64,000 bases of DNA from the NCBI RefSeq assembly GCF_042670205.1, contig NZ_JBHUWD010000001.1, positions 62,001-126,000 on the forward strand, given 5' to 3'. Of the stretch, positions 48,623-58,704 are shown in pieces. Both the position numbers and the translations under genes were made by a program. The stretch is from Luteimicrobium sp042670205. GTDB lineage: Bacteria; Actinomycetota; Actinomycetes; Actinomycetales; Cellulomonadaceae. The notes below the pieces were generated by a model. That model was not told the origin of the DNA, made no database searches, and saw only the letters and a program-made list of their open reading frames with translations. Position 1 is the stretch's first letter; the number at the start of each line of letters is the position of its first letter.

Positions 48623-50107
48623 TCAGGACTGCTCGGGACGCGCCGCCCACCAGGCGAGGAGCTCGTCGCGCGCGACGTCCTCGCCCACGGAGCCGCGGTC
48701 CATGCGCAGCTCCATGAGGAAGCGGTACGCCTCCCCCACGACGGGCCCGGGCCCGACGCCGAGGAGCGCCATGATCTGCTGACCGTCGAGGTCGGGCCGG
48801 ATGCGCGCGAGCTCCTCCTCGCCGCGCAGCCGCTCGATCCGGCGCTCCAGGTCGTCGTACGCGTCCGAGAGCCTGCGGGCCTTGCGGCGGTTGCGTGTCG
48901 TGCAGTCGGCGCGGGTGAGGCGGTGGAGGCGCTCGAGCAGCGGCCCGGCGTCGGTGACGTACCGGCGGACCGCGGAGTCGGTCCACTCGCCGTCGCCGTA
49001 GCCGTGGAAGCGCAGGTGCAGCTCGACGAGGCGCGAGACGGCCTTGACCGTCTCCTTGTCGTACCGCAGCGCCTTGAGCCGCTTGGCCGTGAGCTTCGCA
49101 CCCACGACCTCGTGGTGGTGGAAGCTGACCCCGCCCCCGGCCTCGAACCGCCGCGTCGCGGGCTTCCCGACGTCGTGCAGGAGGGCCGCGAGGCGCAGGA
49201 CCAGGTCGGGCGCGGGAACCGCGCCCTCGGGACCCGTCTCGAGGTCGATGGCCTGCTCGACGACGGTGAGGGTGTGCTCGTAGACGTCCTTGTGGCGGTG
49301 GTGCTCGTCGATCTCGAGGCGCAGCGCGGGGAGCTCCGGCAGGACGTGCTCGGCGAGGCCTGTGGTGACCAGCACCTCGAGGCCCGCCCGCGGCCCCGCG
49401 GACAGCAGCAGCTTGTCGAGCTCGTCGCGCACGCGCTCGGCGGAGACGATGGTGATGCGGTCGGCCATGCCGCGCGCGGCCGCGAAGGTCTCCTCCTCCA
49501 CCGTGAACCCGAGCTGGCCCGCGAAGCGTGCGGCCCGCATCATCCGGAGCGGGTCGTCGTCGAACGAGCGCTCGGGCTGGATCGGCGTCCGCAGCACCTT
49601 CGCCGCGAGGTCGGTCAGACCGCCGTGAGGGTCGACGAACTCGAGGTCGGGCACCCGCACGGCCATCGCGTTGACCGTGAAGTCGCGGCGCGACAGGTCG
49701 CCCTCGAGCGTGTCGCCGAACGCCACGACCGGCTTGCGCGTGACGTGGTCGTAGGCGTCGGAGCGGTACGTCGTCACCTCGACGACGACGTCCCCCTCGG
49801 GGCGTCCGGCGCGCCCGCCGAAGCGCTTCGCCCCGATGGTGCCGAACTCCTTGCCGATGTCCCAGTGCGCGTCGCCCCACGAGGACAGGAGGGCGAGGGT
49901 CTGGTCGGGCGTCGCGGACGTCGCGAAGTCGAGGTCGTTGCTGGCCCGCCCGAGGAACGCGTCCCGGACCGGGCCGCCGACGAGCGAGAGCTCGTGGCCG
50001 GCGGCGCGGAACATCGCGCCGAGCTCGATCGCCGCGGGCGCGAGCTCCGTCAGGACGCCGAGCGCACGGCGCTGCAGCTCGAGCTCGTCTGGCGTGGGGT
50101 TCGGCAC
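48623..50107 (-). CDS. pcnA: CCA tRNA nucleotidyltransferase
   Basis: About 494 residues. The nucleotidyltransferase core is HELSLVGGPVRDAFLGRASNDLDFATSA with the catalytic DxD in NDLDFAT. The next motif is RRDFTVNAMAVR, RSFDDDPLRMMRAARFAGQLGF is motif D/E, and an HD domain follows (LLHDVGKPATR, SFHHHEVVGAK). It adds CCA to tRNA 3' ends in the cytoplasm. The start is uncertain: GTG 50107 (VPNPTPDE) or TTG 50116. It is divergent from the NUDIX gene. Confidence 0.95.
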   Translation of the reverse strand: MPNPTPDELELQRRALGVLTELAPAAIELGAMFRAAGHELSLVGGPVRDAFLGRASNDLDFATSATPDQTLALLSSWGDAHWDIGKEFGTIGAKRFGGRAGRPEGDVVVEVTTYRSDAYDHVTRKPVVAFGDTLEGDLSRRDFTVNAMAVRVPDLEFVDPHGGLTDLAAKVLRTPIQPERSFDDDPLRMMRAARFAGQLGFTVEEETFAAARGMADRITIVSAERVRDELDKLLLSAGPRAGLEVLVTTGLAEHVLPELPALRLEIDEHHRHKDVYEHTLTVVEQAIDLETGPEGAVPAPDLVLRLAALLHDVGKPATRRFEAGGGVSFHHHEVVGAKLTAKRLKALRYDKETVKAVSRLVELHLRFHGYGDGEWTDSAVRRYVTDAGPLLERLHRLTRADCTTRNRRKARRLSDAYDDLERRIERLRGEEELARIRPDLDGQQIMALLGVGPGPVVGEAYRFLMELRMDRGSVGEDVARDELLAWWAARPEQS

Positions 50108-50225
50108 GAGGGTCAAGCCTACCGAGTGGCGCCCGCGGCACCGCGGGCCCGCTCCCCCGGCGGCCGCGGCCTGCGGGGACGCGTCGGTGACCGGTCCCGG
50201 GTACCGAGGTCGGTAAAGTTGATTC

Positions 50226-50834
50226 ATGCCCACGCCCGCACCACCCCCAGGACGTCAGGGCATCCCGACGCCGCCAGGTGGGCACGCGCTGTGGGTCGAC
50301 CCGGACGAGCTCCGCCAGGTGCACGTGTCGCCGTCGGCGTCGCTGCCCGTCTCGGAGGAGATCTCTGCCGGTGGCCTCGTGGTCGACGACGACGACGTCC
50401 CCCGGGCCGCGGTGATCGCCCGGCGCAACCGCGGCGGCCGGCTCGAGTGGTGCCTGCCCAAGGGACATCTCGAGGGCGACGAGACGCCCGAGGAGGCCGC
50501 GGTCCGCGAGATCCGCGAGGAGACCGGCATCCAGGGCACCGTCGAGAGCCACGTCGGCACCATCGACTACTGGTTCACGGGCGACGACCGGCGCGTCCAC
50601 AAGGTCGTGCACCATTTCCTGCTGCGTGCGGTGGGCGGCATCCTGACGGTCGAGGACGACCCCGACCAGGAGGCGGAGGCAGCGGCGTGGATCCCGCTCG
50701 ACGAGCTCGAGTCCCGTCTGGCGTACCCGAACGAGCGGCGGATCGCCCACGCGGCGCACGAGGCGCTGCGCGGGCGTCCGACCTGGACGCACGTGAGCTC
50801 GAGCATCACGACGCACCGCGCGTCGGACGCATGA
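50226..50834 (+). CDS. NUDIX hydrolase
   Basis: A 202-residue enzyme. The Nudix box is GHLEGDETPEEAAVREIREETG (G-x5-E-x7-REUxEExGU), preceded by GRLEWCLPKG. A Pro-rich N-terminal extension of about 50 residues is variable. It hydrolyses a nucleoside-diphosphate-linked substrate. ATG 50226 lies 6 nt after TAAAGT (50214-50219), a leaderless pattern. The stop overlaps the start of the DUF6049 gene (ATGA). This NUDIX/DUF6049/murJ order is typical of actinobacteria. Confidence 0.93.
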   Translation: MPTPAPPPGRQGIPTPPGGHALWVDPDELRQVHVSPSASLPVSEEISAGGLVVDDDDVPRAAVIARRNRGGRLEWCLPKGHLEGDETPEEAAVREIREETGIQGTVESHVGTIDYWFTGDDRRVHKVVHHFLLRAVGGILTVEDDPDQEAEAAAWIPLDELESRLAYPNERRIAHAAHEALRGRPTWTHVSSSITTHRASDA

Positions 50835-53158
50835 GGCACCGCACGGCCGCGCGGGGGCGGACCGCCCTCGCGGCGCGGACGACGCTCGCCGCGCTCGCCG
50901 CCGTCCTGCTCGCCGGGGTCCTGCTCCCCTCGACGTCGACGGCCGCCACGCCCCTCGGCGGCTCCGCGGCGTCCGCGCGGGTCGCGGCGGCGGCCAAGGC
51001 CACCGTGACCGCGACGCTCGTGAGCGTCAGCCCGCAGCTCGCGCGGCCCGGCGACGACGTGACGGTCGTCGTCGAGGTCCGCAACGGCACCAAGAAGACG
51101 ATCGACGAGCCACGCGCCTCCCTCTCCCTCAACCGCTACCGGCCGTCGACGCGCGCGGACGTCGACACGTGGGCGGACGCCGACCCGGACTCCGACGTCG
51201 GCCCGGTGCTCGCTGCGAAGGACGCCCCGGACGCCCTCGCGCCCGGCGCGACCTGGACCGCGACCATCACCGCCGACGCGGCGAGCCTCGGCCTGACCGC
51301 CGTCTGGGGGCCGCGCCCGCTCGCCGTCACGGTCACGGACGGTGCCGGCTCGTCCCCGACGACGTCGCCGCGGCTCGCCGTCGTGCGGTCCTTCCTGCTC
51401 TGGTACCCGGTGGGCGCCGACGGCGCGGGCGGCTCGTCGGAGACGGTGACTCCCGTGAACCTCTCGGTCGCGGTCCCGCTCACGGGCCCCGCCCTCGAGG
51501 CGAGCGACGCCACCGCCACCGCGACGGCGATCGAGGCGGCGACCACCGGCCGGCTCGCCGACGTGGTCGACGCCACGTCCGACGTCGACGGCGTCACCTG
51601 GGTCGCCGACCCCGCGCTCGTCGCCGCCGCGTCCAACGCGACCGGCGCCGCGGCGAGCTGGGCCCGCCAGGTGTGCGCGCTCGCGAAGGCCCACGACACC
51701 TACCTGCTGCCCGCGTTCGACGCCGACGCCGGCGCCCTCGCGCACGCCGGCCACGACATCCCGCGCGGGTCGGCAGCGGTGACCAGCGCACGCTGCGGTA
51801 CGTCCGAGACCGCGACCGACCTCCGCCACGCCTGGAACGACGGTCTCACCTGGCCCGCGACGGGTACCCCCGACAAGGTCACGTTCGCCGCCGCCGTCCG
51901 GTCGGGTCGCGGCCTCGTCGTGACGCGCGGGAGCCAGGACGGCCCGCTCTCGCCCGTCACCCCGGCGTCGGACACGCCCGACGCCGTCACGAGCGTCCAG
52001 ACCGAGTCCGGCGACGCCACCGCGCTCGTCGCGGACGACCAGCTCAGCAGCCTGCTCGCCCGGACGCACGACACGGCAGCCGCACTGCAGCTCGTCCTCG
52101 CGCAGACGGCCGTGATCGCTCGGCAGGCCGATGCCGACCCCGCGGATGCCGCGCAGCTCCTCGCCACGCTCCCCCGGACCTGGAACCCCGACCCCGGCAC
52201 CGCGAACGCCGAGCTCGACGCCCTGCACGACGCCCCGTGGATCGCCCTCCAGCCACTCAGCACGCTCGCCCGGGCCCAGCCCGACCACGTGGTGCGGCGC
52301 GCACCCGCCGCGGCGTCGGCGTCGCGCAAGGAGCTCGACCCCGAGGCCGTGGACGCGCTGCTCGGTGCCCGCACCTCGGTCGGCAGGTTCGCGACCGTCG
52401 TGGAGGACCCCAAGGCCCTCACCGCACCCGTCGAGGCCGACACGCTCGCGCCGCTCGCCGTGGCCTACCGGTCCGACGCCGCCGCCCGGGACGAGGCCGT
52501 CCGGGCGGCGCTCGACGCGAGCCACGCCGTGACGGCAAGCCTGTCCGTCGTGGGGGGCAGCACGCTCAACATCATCAGCGCCCAGGGCGACGTGCCCGTC
52601 ACCGTGCGCAACGCGCTCGACCAGCCGGCGCGCGTCATGGTCGAGCTGCACTCGACCGACCCGAAGCTCAGCGTCCTCAAGACACCCGAGGTGACCGTCG
52701 GCGCCCACGACAGCGCGACGGTCGGCGTGCCCGTCCGGGCCATCGGCAACGGCAACGTGTCCGCCTACGTGGAGCTGCTCACGCCCGGCGGCCACAGCAT
52801 CACGACGGCGCCCGCGTTCGACGTCCGGGTGCGCGCGTCCTGGGAGACGGTCGCCACCACGGTGATCGTCGTGCTCCTCGGACTCGGGCTGGTCGCAGGG
52901 ATCTGGCGTACGGTGCGACGAGGACGGTCGAGCGCCCGCGTGACCCGTGCCCAGGCCCCCGAGGCCGAGGTCGCCGGCACGCCGGAGGCCACGGGCCAGG
53001 TTCCCGTGGCGCCCGCGCCGCCCGGTACCGTCCCTCCCGGCCCACCGTCGCCCCGCGACGCCGCCCCGCCCGCACCCGCCCACGATCCCGCACGCCACGA
53101 CACGGAGGACCCGTCATCGGACCCCGCCACGCACGCAGGCCGCAGCGGACCCGCCTGA
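50831..53158 (+). CDS. DUF6049 family secreted/membrane-anchored protein
   Basis: A 775-residue protein: signal sequence (residues ~10-38, LAARTTLAALAAVLLAGVLL), a large extracytoplasmic Ala/Thr/Asp-rich region with beta-sandwich-like repeats (VVVEVRNGTKKTIDEP; VPVTVRNALDQPARVMVEL), one C-terminal transmembrane helix (VIVVLLGLGLVAGIWRTV) and a Pro/Ala-rich cytoplasmic tail. It belongs to DUF6049, found just before murJ in actinobacteria; its role in cell-wall biogenesis is inferred from that context. ATG overlaps the NUDIX stop. Confidence 0.88.
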   Translation: MRHRTAARGRTALAARTTLAALAAVLLAGVLLPSTSTAATPLGGSAASARVAAAAKATVTATLVSVSPQLARPGDDVTVVVEVRNGTKKTIDEPRASLSLNRYRPSTRADVDTWADADPDSDVGPVLAAKDAPDALAPGATWTATITADAASLGLTAVWGPRPLAVTVTDGAGSSPTTSPRLAVVRSFLLWYPVGADGAGGSSETVTPVNLSVAVPLTGPALEASDATATATAIEAATTGRLADVVDATSDVDGVTWVADPALVAAASNATGAAASWARQVCALAKAHDTYLLPAFDADAGALAHAGHDIPRGSAAVTSARCGTSETATDLRHAWNDGLTWPATGTPDKVTFAAAVRSGRGLVVTRGSQDGPLSPVTPASDTPDAVTSVQTESGDATALVADDQLSSLLARTHDTAAALQLVLAQTAVIARQADADPADAAQLLATLPRTWNPDPGTANAELDALHDAPWIALQPLSTLARAQPDHVVRRAPAAASASRKELDPEAVDALLGARTSVGRFATVVEDPKALTAPVEADTLAPLAVAYRSDAAARDEAVRAALDASHAVTASLSVVGGSTLNIISAQGDVPVTVRNALDQPARVMVELHSTDPKLSVLKTPEVTVGAHDSATVGVPVRAIGNGNVSAYVELLTPGGHSITTAPAFDVRVRASWETVATTVIVVLLGLGLVAGIWRTVRRGRSSARVTRAQAPEAEVAGTPEATGQVPVAPAPPGTVPPGPPSPRDAAPPAPAHDPARHDTEDPSSDPATHAGRSGPA

Positions 53159-53202
53159 GCGGGTCCGCGCCGTCGCGCGCGCCGAAGCCGTGGGACCGCC
53201 AC

Positions 53203-55116
53203 GTGCGGGCGCAACGCGCGGGGCACGGCGCCGCGCCCGGGGACCCCCGGTGGCAGGACACCTCCGACGTGCTCGGCAACGACGTCGACGTCGCGGGGCG
53301 GGCCACGCTCGGCGACATCGAGGTGCCCGCGCTCGAGGAGGCGTACCTCGAGACCGCGACCATCCCCATCCCGGTGGTCCCGCAGGACGGCGCGCCTCCA
53401 TCGTCGGGCGCCGCGACCGACGGGCTCGCAGCGGACGGCGTCGGCATGACCGACGGGGCCGAGCCCGCGACCACGACGGGAGCGCAGGCGTCGCTCGGGC
53501 GCAGCACCGCGCTCATGGCGGCGGGGACGGCAGCCTCGCGCCTGCTCGGCCTCGTGCGGAACATCGTTCTCGTCGCCGCTGTCGGCGTCACCGGCGAGGT
53601 CGCGAACGCGTTCGACGTCGCCAACAAGCTCCCGAACATCCTGTTCGCGATCCTCGCGGGCGGCGTCCTCAACGCGGTGCTCGTGCCGCAGATCGTCCGC
53701 GCCTACCAGGCACGGAACGCCCAGGAACGCCTCGACAAGCTCCTCACCCTCTCCGGCCTGGCGCTCGTCGTCATCACGACGATCCTCACGCTGGGCGCGA
53801 GCGTCGTCGTCGGCTTCTACACGAAGGGCTGGTCGGACGACCAGCTGCACCTCGCCGTCGCGTTCGCCGTCTGGTGCATCCCGCAGCTGTTCTTCTACGG
53901 CATCTACACGCTGCTCGGGCAGGTGCTCAACGCGCGCGGCCAGTTCGGGCCGTTCATGTGGGCGCCCGTGCTCAACAACGTCGTCGCGATCGCGGGGACC
54001 GTCGTCTACATCTGGATCTACGGGTCGTACGTCAAGGGCGGTCCGACGTCCGACGTCACCACGTGGGACGGACCGCAGATCGCGCTGCTCGCCGGGACCG
54101 CGACCGCGGGCATCGCCGCGCAGGCGCTCATCCTGCTGGTGCCGCTGTACCGGCGCGGCTTCCGCTGGCACCTGCGGCTCGGGCTCCACGGCATCGGGCT
54201 GCGGTCCGCCGGCAACGTGGCCGGGTGGACCTTCCTCGCGGTGCTTCTCGAGCAGGTCGGGATCGCGTTCATCACCCGGTTCGCGTCGTCCGCCTCCGAC
54301 GCCGCGGGCGGCGGTCACGTCGCCGGCAACGCGGCCTACTCGCAGGCCCTGATGATCTACCTGCTGCCGCACTCGCTCGTGACCGTGTCCATCGCGACCG
54401 CGCTGTTCACGGGGATGGCTGCCGCGGCGTCCCGGTCGGACCGCGACACCGTCCGCCGGCTCGTCTCCCACGGCCTGCGGACCGTCGGCGTCTTCACGTT
54501 CTTCGCGACCGCCGTCGTCGCGCTGCTCGCCGGTCCGCTGACCAAGCTCCTCGTGCCGTCCGTGAGCGACGCCGACGGGCACGCGATCGCCCAGGTCCTC
54601 GCGGCGATGGCGTTCGGCCTCGTCGGGCTCGGCGGCATGGTGCTCATGAAGTGGGTGTACTTCGCGTTCGAGGACGGACGGACCGTCTTCTGGATCCAGG
54701 TCCCCGCGACCGGTCTCCTCGTCCTGCTGTCGTGGGTCGGGACGATGGTCCTGCCGCCGCACCTCTGGGTCGTGGGGATCGGCGTCGCGATGGCGGTGTC
54801 GAACACGGTCACCGTCCTCATGCGGACCGCCGGCGTCTCCCGCCTGCTGCACGGGCTCGACGGGCCACGCATCCTGAGCCAGCACACCCGGGTCGTCATC
54901 GCGACGGTCCTGTCGGCGCTCGTCGGCGCGCTCGCGCTGTGGGTCCTGCCCGGCAGCGGGACGGGCTCGTGGTTCGGGGCGCTCGTGACCGTCGTGGTCG
55001 TCGGCGCGGTCATGACGGGCGTCTACTTCGCCGGGCTCCGGGTGCTTCGCGTCACGGAGCTGTCCGACCTCCTGGCACCTTTCGTGAACAAGCTGCGCAG
55101 GCTCGCGCGCCGATGA
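53203..55116 (+). CDS. murJ: Lipid II flippase MurJ
   Basis: About 637 residues. An N-terminal acidic, low-complexity stretch (~residues 1-105) precedes the MviN fold: GRSTALMAAGTAASRLLGLVRNIV, then FDVANKLPNILFAILAGGVLN, with 14 or so helices. It flips lipid-linked peptidoglycan precursors across the membrane. The start is uncertain: GTG 53203 is the first usable in-frame start after the DUF6049 stop, and ATG 53446 is also possible. The pseudokinase that some mycobacteria carry as a C-terminal fusion to MurJ is encoded separately next. Confidence 0.9.
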   Translation: MRAQRAGHGAAPGDPRWQDTSDVLGNDVDVAGRATLGDIEVPALEEAYLETATIPIPVVPQDGAPPSSGAATDGLAADGVGMTDGAEPATTTGAQASLGRSTALMAAGTAASRLLGLVRNIVLVAAVGVTGEVANAFDVANKLPNILFAILAGGVLNAVLVPQIVRAYQARNAQERLDKLLTLSGLALVVITTILTLGASVVVGFYTKGWSDDQLHLAVAFAVWCIPQLFFYGIYTLLGQVLNARGQFGPFMWAPVLNNVVAIAGTVVYIWIYGSYVKGGPTSDVTTWDGPQIALLAGTATAGIAAQALILLVPLYRRGFRWHLRLGLHGIGLRSAGNVAGWTFLAVLLEQVGIAFITRFASSASDAAGGGHVAGNAAYSQALMIYLLPHSLVTVSIATALFTGMAAAASRSDRDTVRRLVSHGLRTVGVFTFFATAVVALLAGPLTKLLVPSVSDADGHAIAQVLAAMAFGLVGLGGMVLMKWVYFAFEDGRTVFWIQVPATGLLVLLSWVGTMVLPPHLWVVGIGVAMAVSNTVTVLMRTAGVSRLLHGLDGPRILSQHTRVVIATVLSALVGALALWVLPGSGTGSWFGALVTVVVVGAVMTGVYFAGLRVLRVTELSDLLAPFVNKLRRLARR

Positions 55117-55192
55117 GCGCAGCTCCGGGTCTGGACCAGCCCCGATGCGTACCATGAACACGCACGCCAGCCCCCGAACCCAGCGAGGACAC

Positions 55193-57115
55193 GTGACCGA
55201 CATCGGGACCACGCTCGTCGCGCGGTACGCGCTCACCGCGCCGCTTCCGCACGACCTGACGAACGTGGCCGTGTGGGCCGCCGAGGACCAGGTCCTGGGC
55301 CGCCAGGTCCGGATCGTCCTCCCCTCCGGACCGCACGTCGCGGCCACGCTCGACGCCGCGCGGCGGGCCGCCCTCGTGAGCGATCCCCGGCTCCTCCGCG
55401 TGCTCGACGTCGGCGTCGACCGGATGGCGGACGCCCTCGGCGGTCCCGGCACGGACGTCCCGTACGTCGTCACCGAGCGGGTTCAGGGCAGCACGCTCGG
55501 CGAGCTGGTGGCGGCCGGTCCGCTCAGTCCCGGCGTCGCCCGCACGATCGTCGGCGAGGCCGCTGCCGCGCTCGAGTCCGCGCGCCGGCGCGGCCTCCAC
55601 CACTGGGCGCTGCGCCCGGACGCCGTCCGCGTGGTCGGGAGCCGCGTGGTCGTGACCGGGCTCGGCGTCGACGGACCGGTGAGCGGCCTCGAGGACCCCG
55701 ACGGCGACGTCGGGTCGCGCCGGGACGCCGACGCTCTCGTCGGGCTGCTGTACCACCTGCAGAGCGGCCGCTGGCCGGGCAACGCGCTCGAGGGTGACTG
55801 GCTCTCCCCCGACGCGCCGCGGCCCTCGCCCGCACCGCGGTCGCGCGACGGCGCCCCCGTCGGGCTCGACCAGCTCGCCCCGCAGGCGCCCGGCGACCTC
55901 GTGACGCTCTGCGCCGCGACCTTCACCACGGGCACGGGCCCGCACACCCCCGGCGAGGTCGTCGCGGCGCTCGAGCCGTGGGCCGCGCTGCCCCCCGAGG
56001 GCCCTGTCCCGACCGCGTCCGCAGCCGCAGCCTCCCTGGCGTCCACCTCTCCCGCTGCTGTCGCCGCCCCGTCCGGGGGGGCTCCCGCGCGCGAGTCCGT
56101 CCTGCATCCCGGTGCCGTCGTCGCCGGTGGTGTCGCCGCGGGCGCGGCGGCGGGCGTCGCCGCCGGCGGAGCCGTCCCCGTGCTCCGTGACCCTTCAGGC
56201 GTCGGTGGCGCGACGCTCGCCGGCCCCACGACACCGGCACCGCCGGTCGTCGCGGCGCCCACCTCGGCGCAGCCCGGCCCGGCGCCCCAGCGGGCGTCGT
56301 GGGCGACGCCGTCGGGCGCGGGGCCCCAGGCCCCCTCGGCAGGTGGGCCTCAGGACCCGGCAGGCGGCGGTCCGAACGGTCCCGCGGGCGGCTGGCCGGG
56401 AGACCCGTCGTTCCAGCCCGAGCCCCCGCGGTTCTCGCGCGACCGCCTCCCGAAGTCGGCCGACGAGGTCGAGCGGCACCGTTTCGACCCCACGCGCGTC
56501 GTGCTCGCGCTCTTCACGGCGGGCGTCGTCGTCGCGACCGTGTTTGCCGTCGTCGGGCTGACGCACAACTTCAAGCCCGCGCTCGTCTACCAGGAGAAGG
56601 CGTCGCCCGCGGCCGCCGCTCCGCAGGCGACCTCGAAGCCCGGCGCCACGCAGCAGCCCACGCAGGCTCCGCAGGAGGACGTCCGTCCGATCATCGCCAA
56701 GGGCCAGCAGGTCGACCCGCCGCCTCAGGGCGACCAGAACGAGCACCCCGAGGCCGCCGACCGCGCCTACGACGGCGACCTCAAGACGTACTGGTACACG
56801 CGCACCTACAACACGCAGGAGTTCTCCGGCCTGAAGTCGGGCGTGGGCTACGAGATCACCCTCGAGCAGGCGGCCCCGGTGAGCCGGATCGTCCTCGACA
56901 CGAACAACAACGGCGGACACGTCGAGGTCCGCGCCACCGACGCCGCGAACCCCACGGACGGCACCGTGCTCGCGTCGGCCAGCTTCTCGCCCGAGACCAC
57001 GCTCAGCTTCGACAAGCCGGTGACGGCCAAGCGCTTCGTCCTGTGGATCACCGTCCTGCCGAAGACGAGCGAGGGCAAGAACCGCGTCGAGCTCAACGAG
57101 ATCCAGATCTCCTGA
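55193..57115 (+). CDS. Pseudokinase-like membrane protein with C-terminal discoidin-like domain
   Basis: About 640 residues. A kinase-like N-domain (VVTERVQGSTLGELV; HHWALRPDAV in place of HRD; VVTGLGVDG in place of DFG) lacks the catalytic Lys and Asp, so it is a pseudokinase. A long Pro/Ala/Gly linker follows, then one transmembrane helix (VVLALFTAGVVVATVFAVVGL) and an extracellular F5/8C-like domain (YDGDLKTYWYTRTYNTQ). It matches the pseudokinase and outer part of mycobacterial MviN (Rv3910). GTG 55193 is preferred; ATG 55145 is possible. Confidence 0.82.
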   Translation: MTDIGTTLVARYALTAPLPHDLTNVAVWAAEDQVLGRQVRIVLPSGPHVAATLDAARRAALVSDPRLLRVLDVGVDRMADALGGPGTDVPYVVTERVQGSTLGELVAAGPLSPGVARTIVGEAAAALESARRRGLHHWALRPDAVRVVGSRVVVTGLGVDGPVSGLEDPDGDVGSRRDADALVGLLYHLQSGRWPGNALEGDWLSPDAPRPSPAPRSRDGAPVGLDQLAPQAPGDLVTLCAATFTTGTGPHTPGEVVAALEPWAALPPEGPVPTASAAAASLASTSPAAVAAPSGGAPARESVLHPGAVVAGGVAAGAAAGVAAGGAVPVLRDPSGVGGATLAGPTTPAPPVVAAPTSAQPGPAPQRASWATPSGAGPQAPSAGGPQDPAGGGPNGPAGGWPGDPSFQPEPPRFSRDRLPKSADEVERHRFDPTRVVLALFTAGVVVATVFAVVGLTHNFKPALVYQEKASPAAAAPQATSKPGATQQPTQAPQEDVRPIIAKGQQVDPPPQGDQNEHPEAADRAYDGDLKTYWYTRTYNTQEFSGLKSGVGYEITLEQAAPVSRIVLDTNNNGGHVEVRATDAANPTDGTVLASASFSPETTLSFDKPVTAKRFVLWITVLPKTSEGKNRVELNEIQIS

Positions 57116-57238
57116 CCCGGCGACCGGACGGCACGCCGTCGCCGAGACCGCGCGGGGGCGCGTGCGCCGTCGGCGGGTGAGACGGAACAATGGGGGGCAG
57201 GCCGTGGTTGAAGGCGGCGACACACCCGAGGAGCAGCA

Positions 57239-58255
57239 GTGACCCAGAGCACGCCCACGACGCCCGCCGTCGTCCCCGACACGACGCCGCGTGAGATCGT
57301 CATCATCGGCTCCGGCCCGGCCGGTTACACGGCCGCCGTGTACGCGGCGCGCGCCGGCTTCAACCCGCTGGTCCTCGCGGGTTCGGTGACCGCGGGCGGC
57401 GCGCTGATGAACACCACCGACGTCGAGAACTTCCCCGGGTTCCCGGACGGCGTCCTCGGACCCGAGCTCATGGAGTCCATGCAGAAGCAGGCCGAGCGGT
57501 TCGGCGCCCAGATCGAGTGGGACGACGCGACCGAGGTCGAGCTCGACGGCGACGTCAAGGTCATCCGCACCGCCAACGGCGAGACGTACACCGCGAAGGC
57601 CGTGATCCTCGCGACCGGGTCGGCCTACCGCGAGCTCGGGCTCGAGGGCGAGAAGCGTCTCTCGGGCCGCGGCGTGTCGTGGTGCGCGACGTGCGACGGC
57701 TTCTTCTTCCGCGACCAGGTGATCGCCGTCGTCGGCGGCGGGGACTCCGCGGTCGAGGAGGCCACGTTCCTCACACGGTTCGCATCGAAGGTCGTCATGG
57801 TCCACCGCCGCGACCAGCTCCGCGCCTCCAAGATCATGGCCGACCGTGCGGAGGCCGACCCGAAGATCGACTTCGCGTGGAACAGCGAGGTCGTCGGCGT
57901 GCACGGTGACGCGAAGGTCGAGCGGCTCACGCTGCGCGACACCGTCACGGGTGACGAGCGCGAGCTCGACGTCACCGGCCTGTTCGTCGCGATCGGCCAC
58001 GAGCCGCGCACGGACCTCGTCAAGGGGCAGGTCGACCTCGACGAGAACGGCTACATCCTCGTCCAGGGCCGCACGACCCTGACGAACCTCCCCGGCGTCT
58101 TCGCGTGCGGCGACGCCGTGGACCACCGCTACCGCCAGGCGATCACCGCCGCCGGCTCCGGCTGCTCGGCCGCGCTCGACGCGCAGGCGTACCTCGACGA
58201 GGTCACCGGCACGGCGTCGCTCCCCGAGCAGGCGGTCGAGGCCGTCATCGCCTGA
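57239..58255 (+). CDS. trxB: Thioredoxin-disulfide reductase
   Basis: A 338-residue flavoenzyme. FAD motif GSGPAG at 24-29, the redox centre CATC at 149-152, NADPH motif GGGDSA at 166-171 and the C-terminal FAD contact GVFACGDAVDHRYRQA. It reduces thioredoxin with NADPH. GTG 57239 follows GAGGAGCAGCA. trxA follows 68 bp downstream. Confidence 0.97.
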   Translation: MTQSTPTTPAVVPDTTPREIVIIGSGPAGYTAAVYAARAGFNPLVLAGSVTAGGALMNTTDVENFPGFPDGVLGPELMESMQKQAERFGAQIEWDDATEVELDGDVKVIRTANGETYTAKAVILATGSAYRELGLEGEKRLSGRGVSWCATCDGFFFRDQVIAVVGGGDSAVEEATFLTRFASKVVMVHRRDQLRASKIMADRAEADPKIDFAWNSEVVGVHGDAKVERLTLRDTVTGDERELDVTGLFVAIGHEPRTDLVKGQVDLDENGYILVQGRTTLTNLPGVFACGDAVDHRYRQAITAAGSGCSAALDAQAYLDEVTGTASLPEQAVEAVIA

Positions 58256-58323
58256 GCTCGTCTTCCGTCCTGCAGCCCCACGCCGGCGGCGACCGCCGGC
58301 CCGTCCTCTCACCGGAGGTTTCC

Positions 58324-58665
58324 ATGGGTGACTTCACCGCCCCCGTCACCGACGACTCGTTCAAGGCCGACGTCCTCGAGTCCGACGTGCCGGTGCTCGT
58401 CGACTTCTGGGCCGAGTGGTGCGGCCCGTGCCGCCAGGTCGCGCCCATCCTCGAGGAGCTCGCCGAGCAGTACGAGGGCAAGGTCAAGGTCGTCAAGCTC
58501 GACACCGACGCGAACCCGCAGGTCACCGCGGCGTACGGCGTCGTCTCGATCCCGACGCTCAACTTCTACCGCGGCGGCGAGCTCGTCCGCTCGCTCGTCG
58601 GCGGACGCCCCAAGCGCGCGCTCGCCGAGGAGATCGACGCGGTGCTCGAGGGCACCGAGGTCTGA
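58324..58665 (+). CDS. trxA: Thioredoxin
   Basis: A 113-residue thioredoxin with the active site WCGPC at 32-36 and the cis-Pro segment IPTLNFYRGGEL. ATG 58324 with GGAGG upstream. It is the partner of TrxB. A strong hairpin at 58705 ends the unit. Confidence 0.97.
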   Translation: MGDFTAPVTDDSFKADVLESDVPVLVDFWAEWCGPCRQVAPILEELAEQYEGKVKVVKLDTDANPQVTAAYGVVSIPTLNFYRGGELVRSLVGGRPKRALAEEIDAVLEGTEV

Positions 58666-58704
58666 CCCCTCGTCCGGCGCCGTCGCGGCGCCGCGCACCA
58701 CTCC

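Noticed and set aside
47546..53158. A single + strand open frame of about 1870 codons
   Set aside because: It runs antisense through pit and pcnA and only its last 775 codons, from ATG 50831, have signal peptide and family features; the rest is a high-GC shadow.
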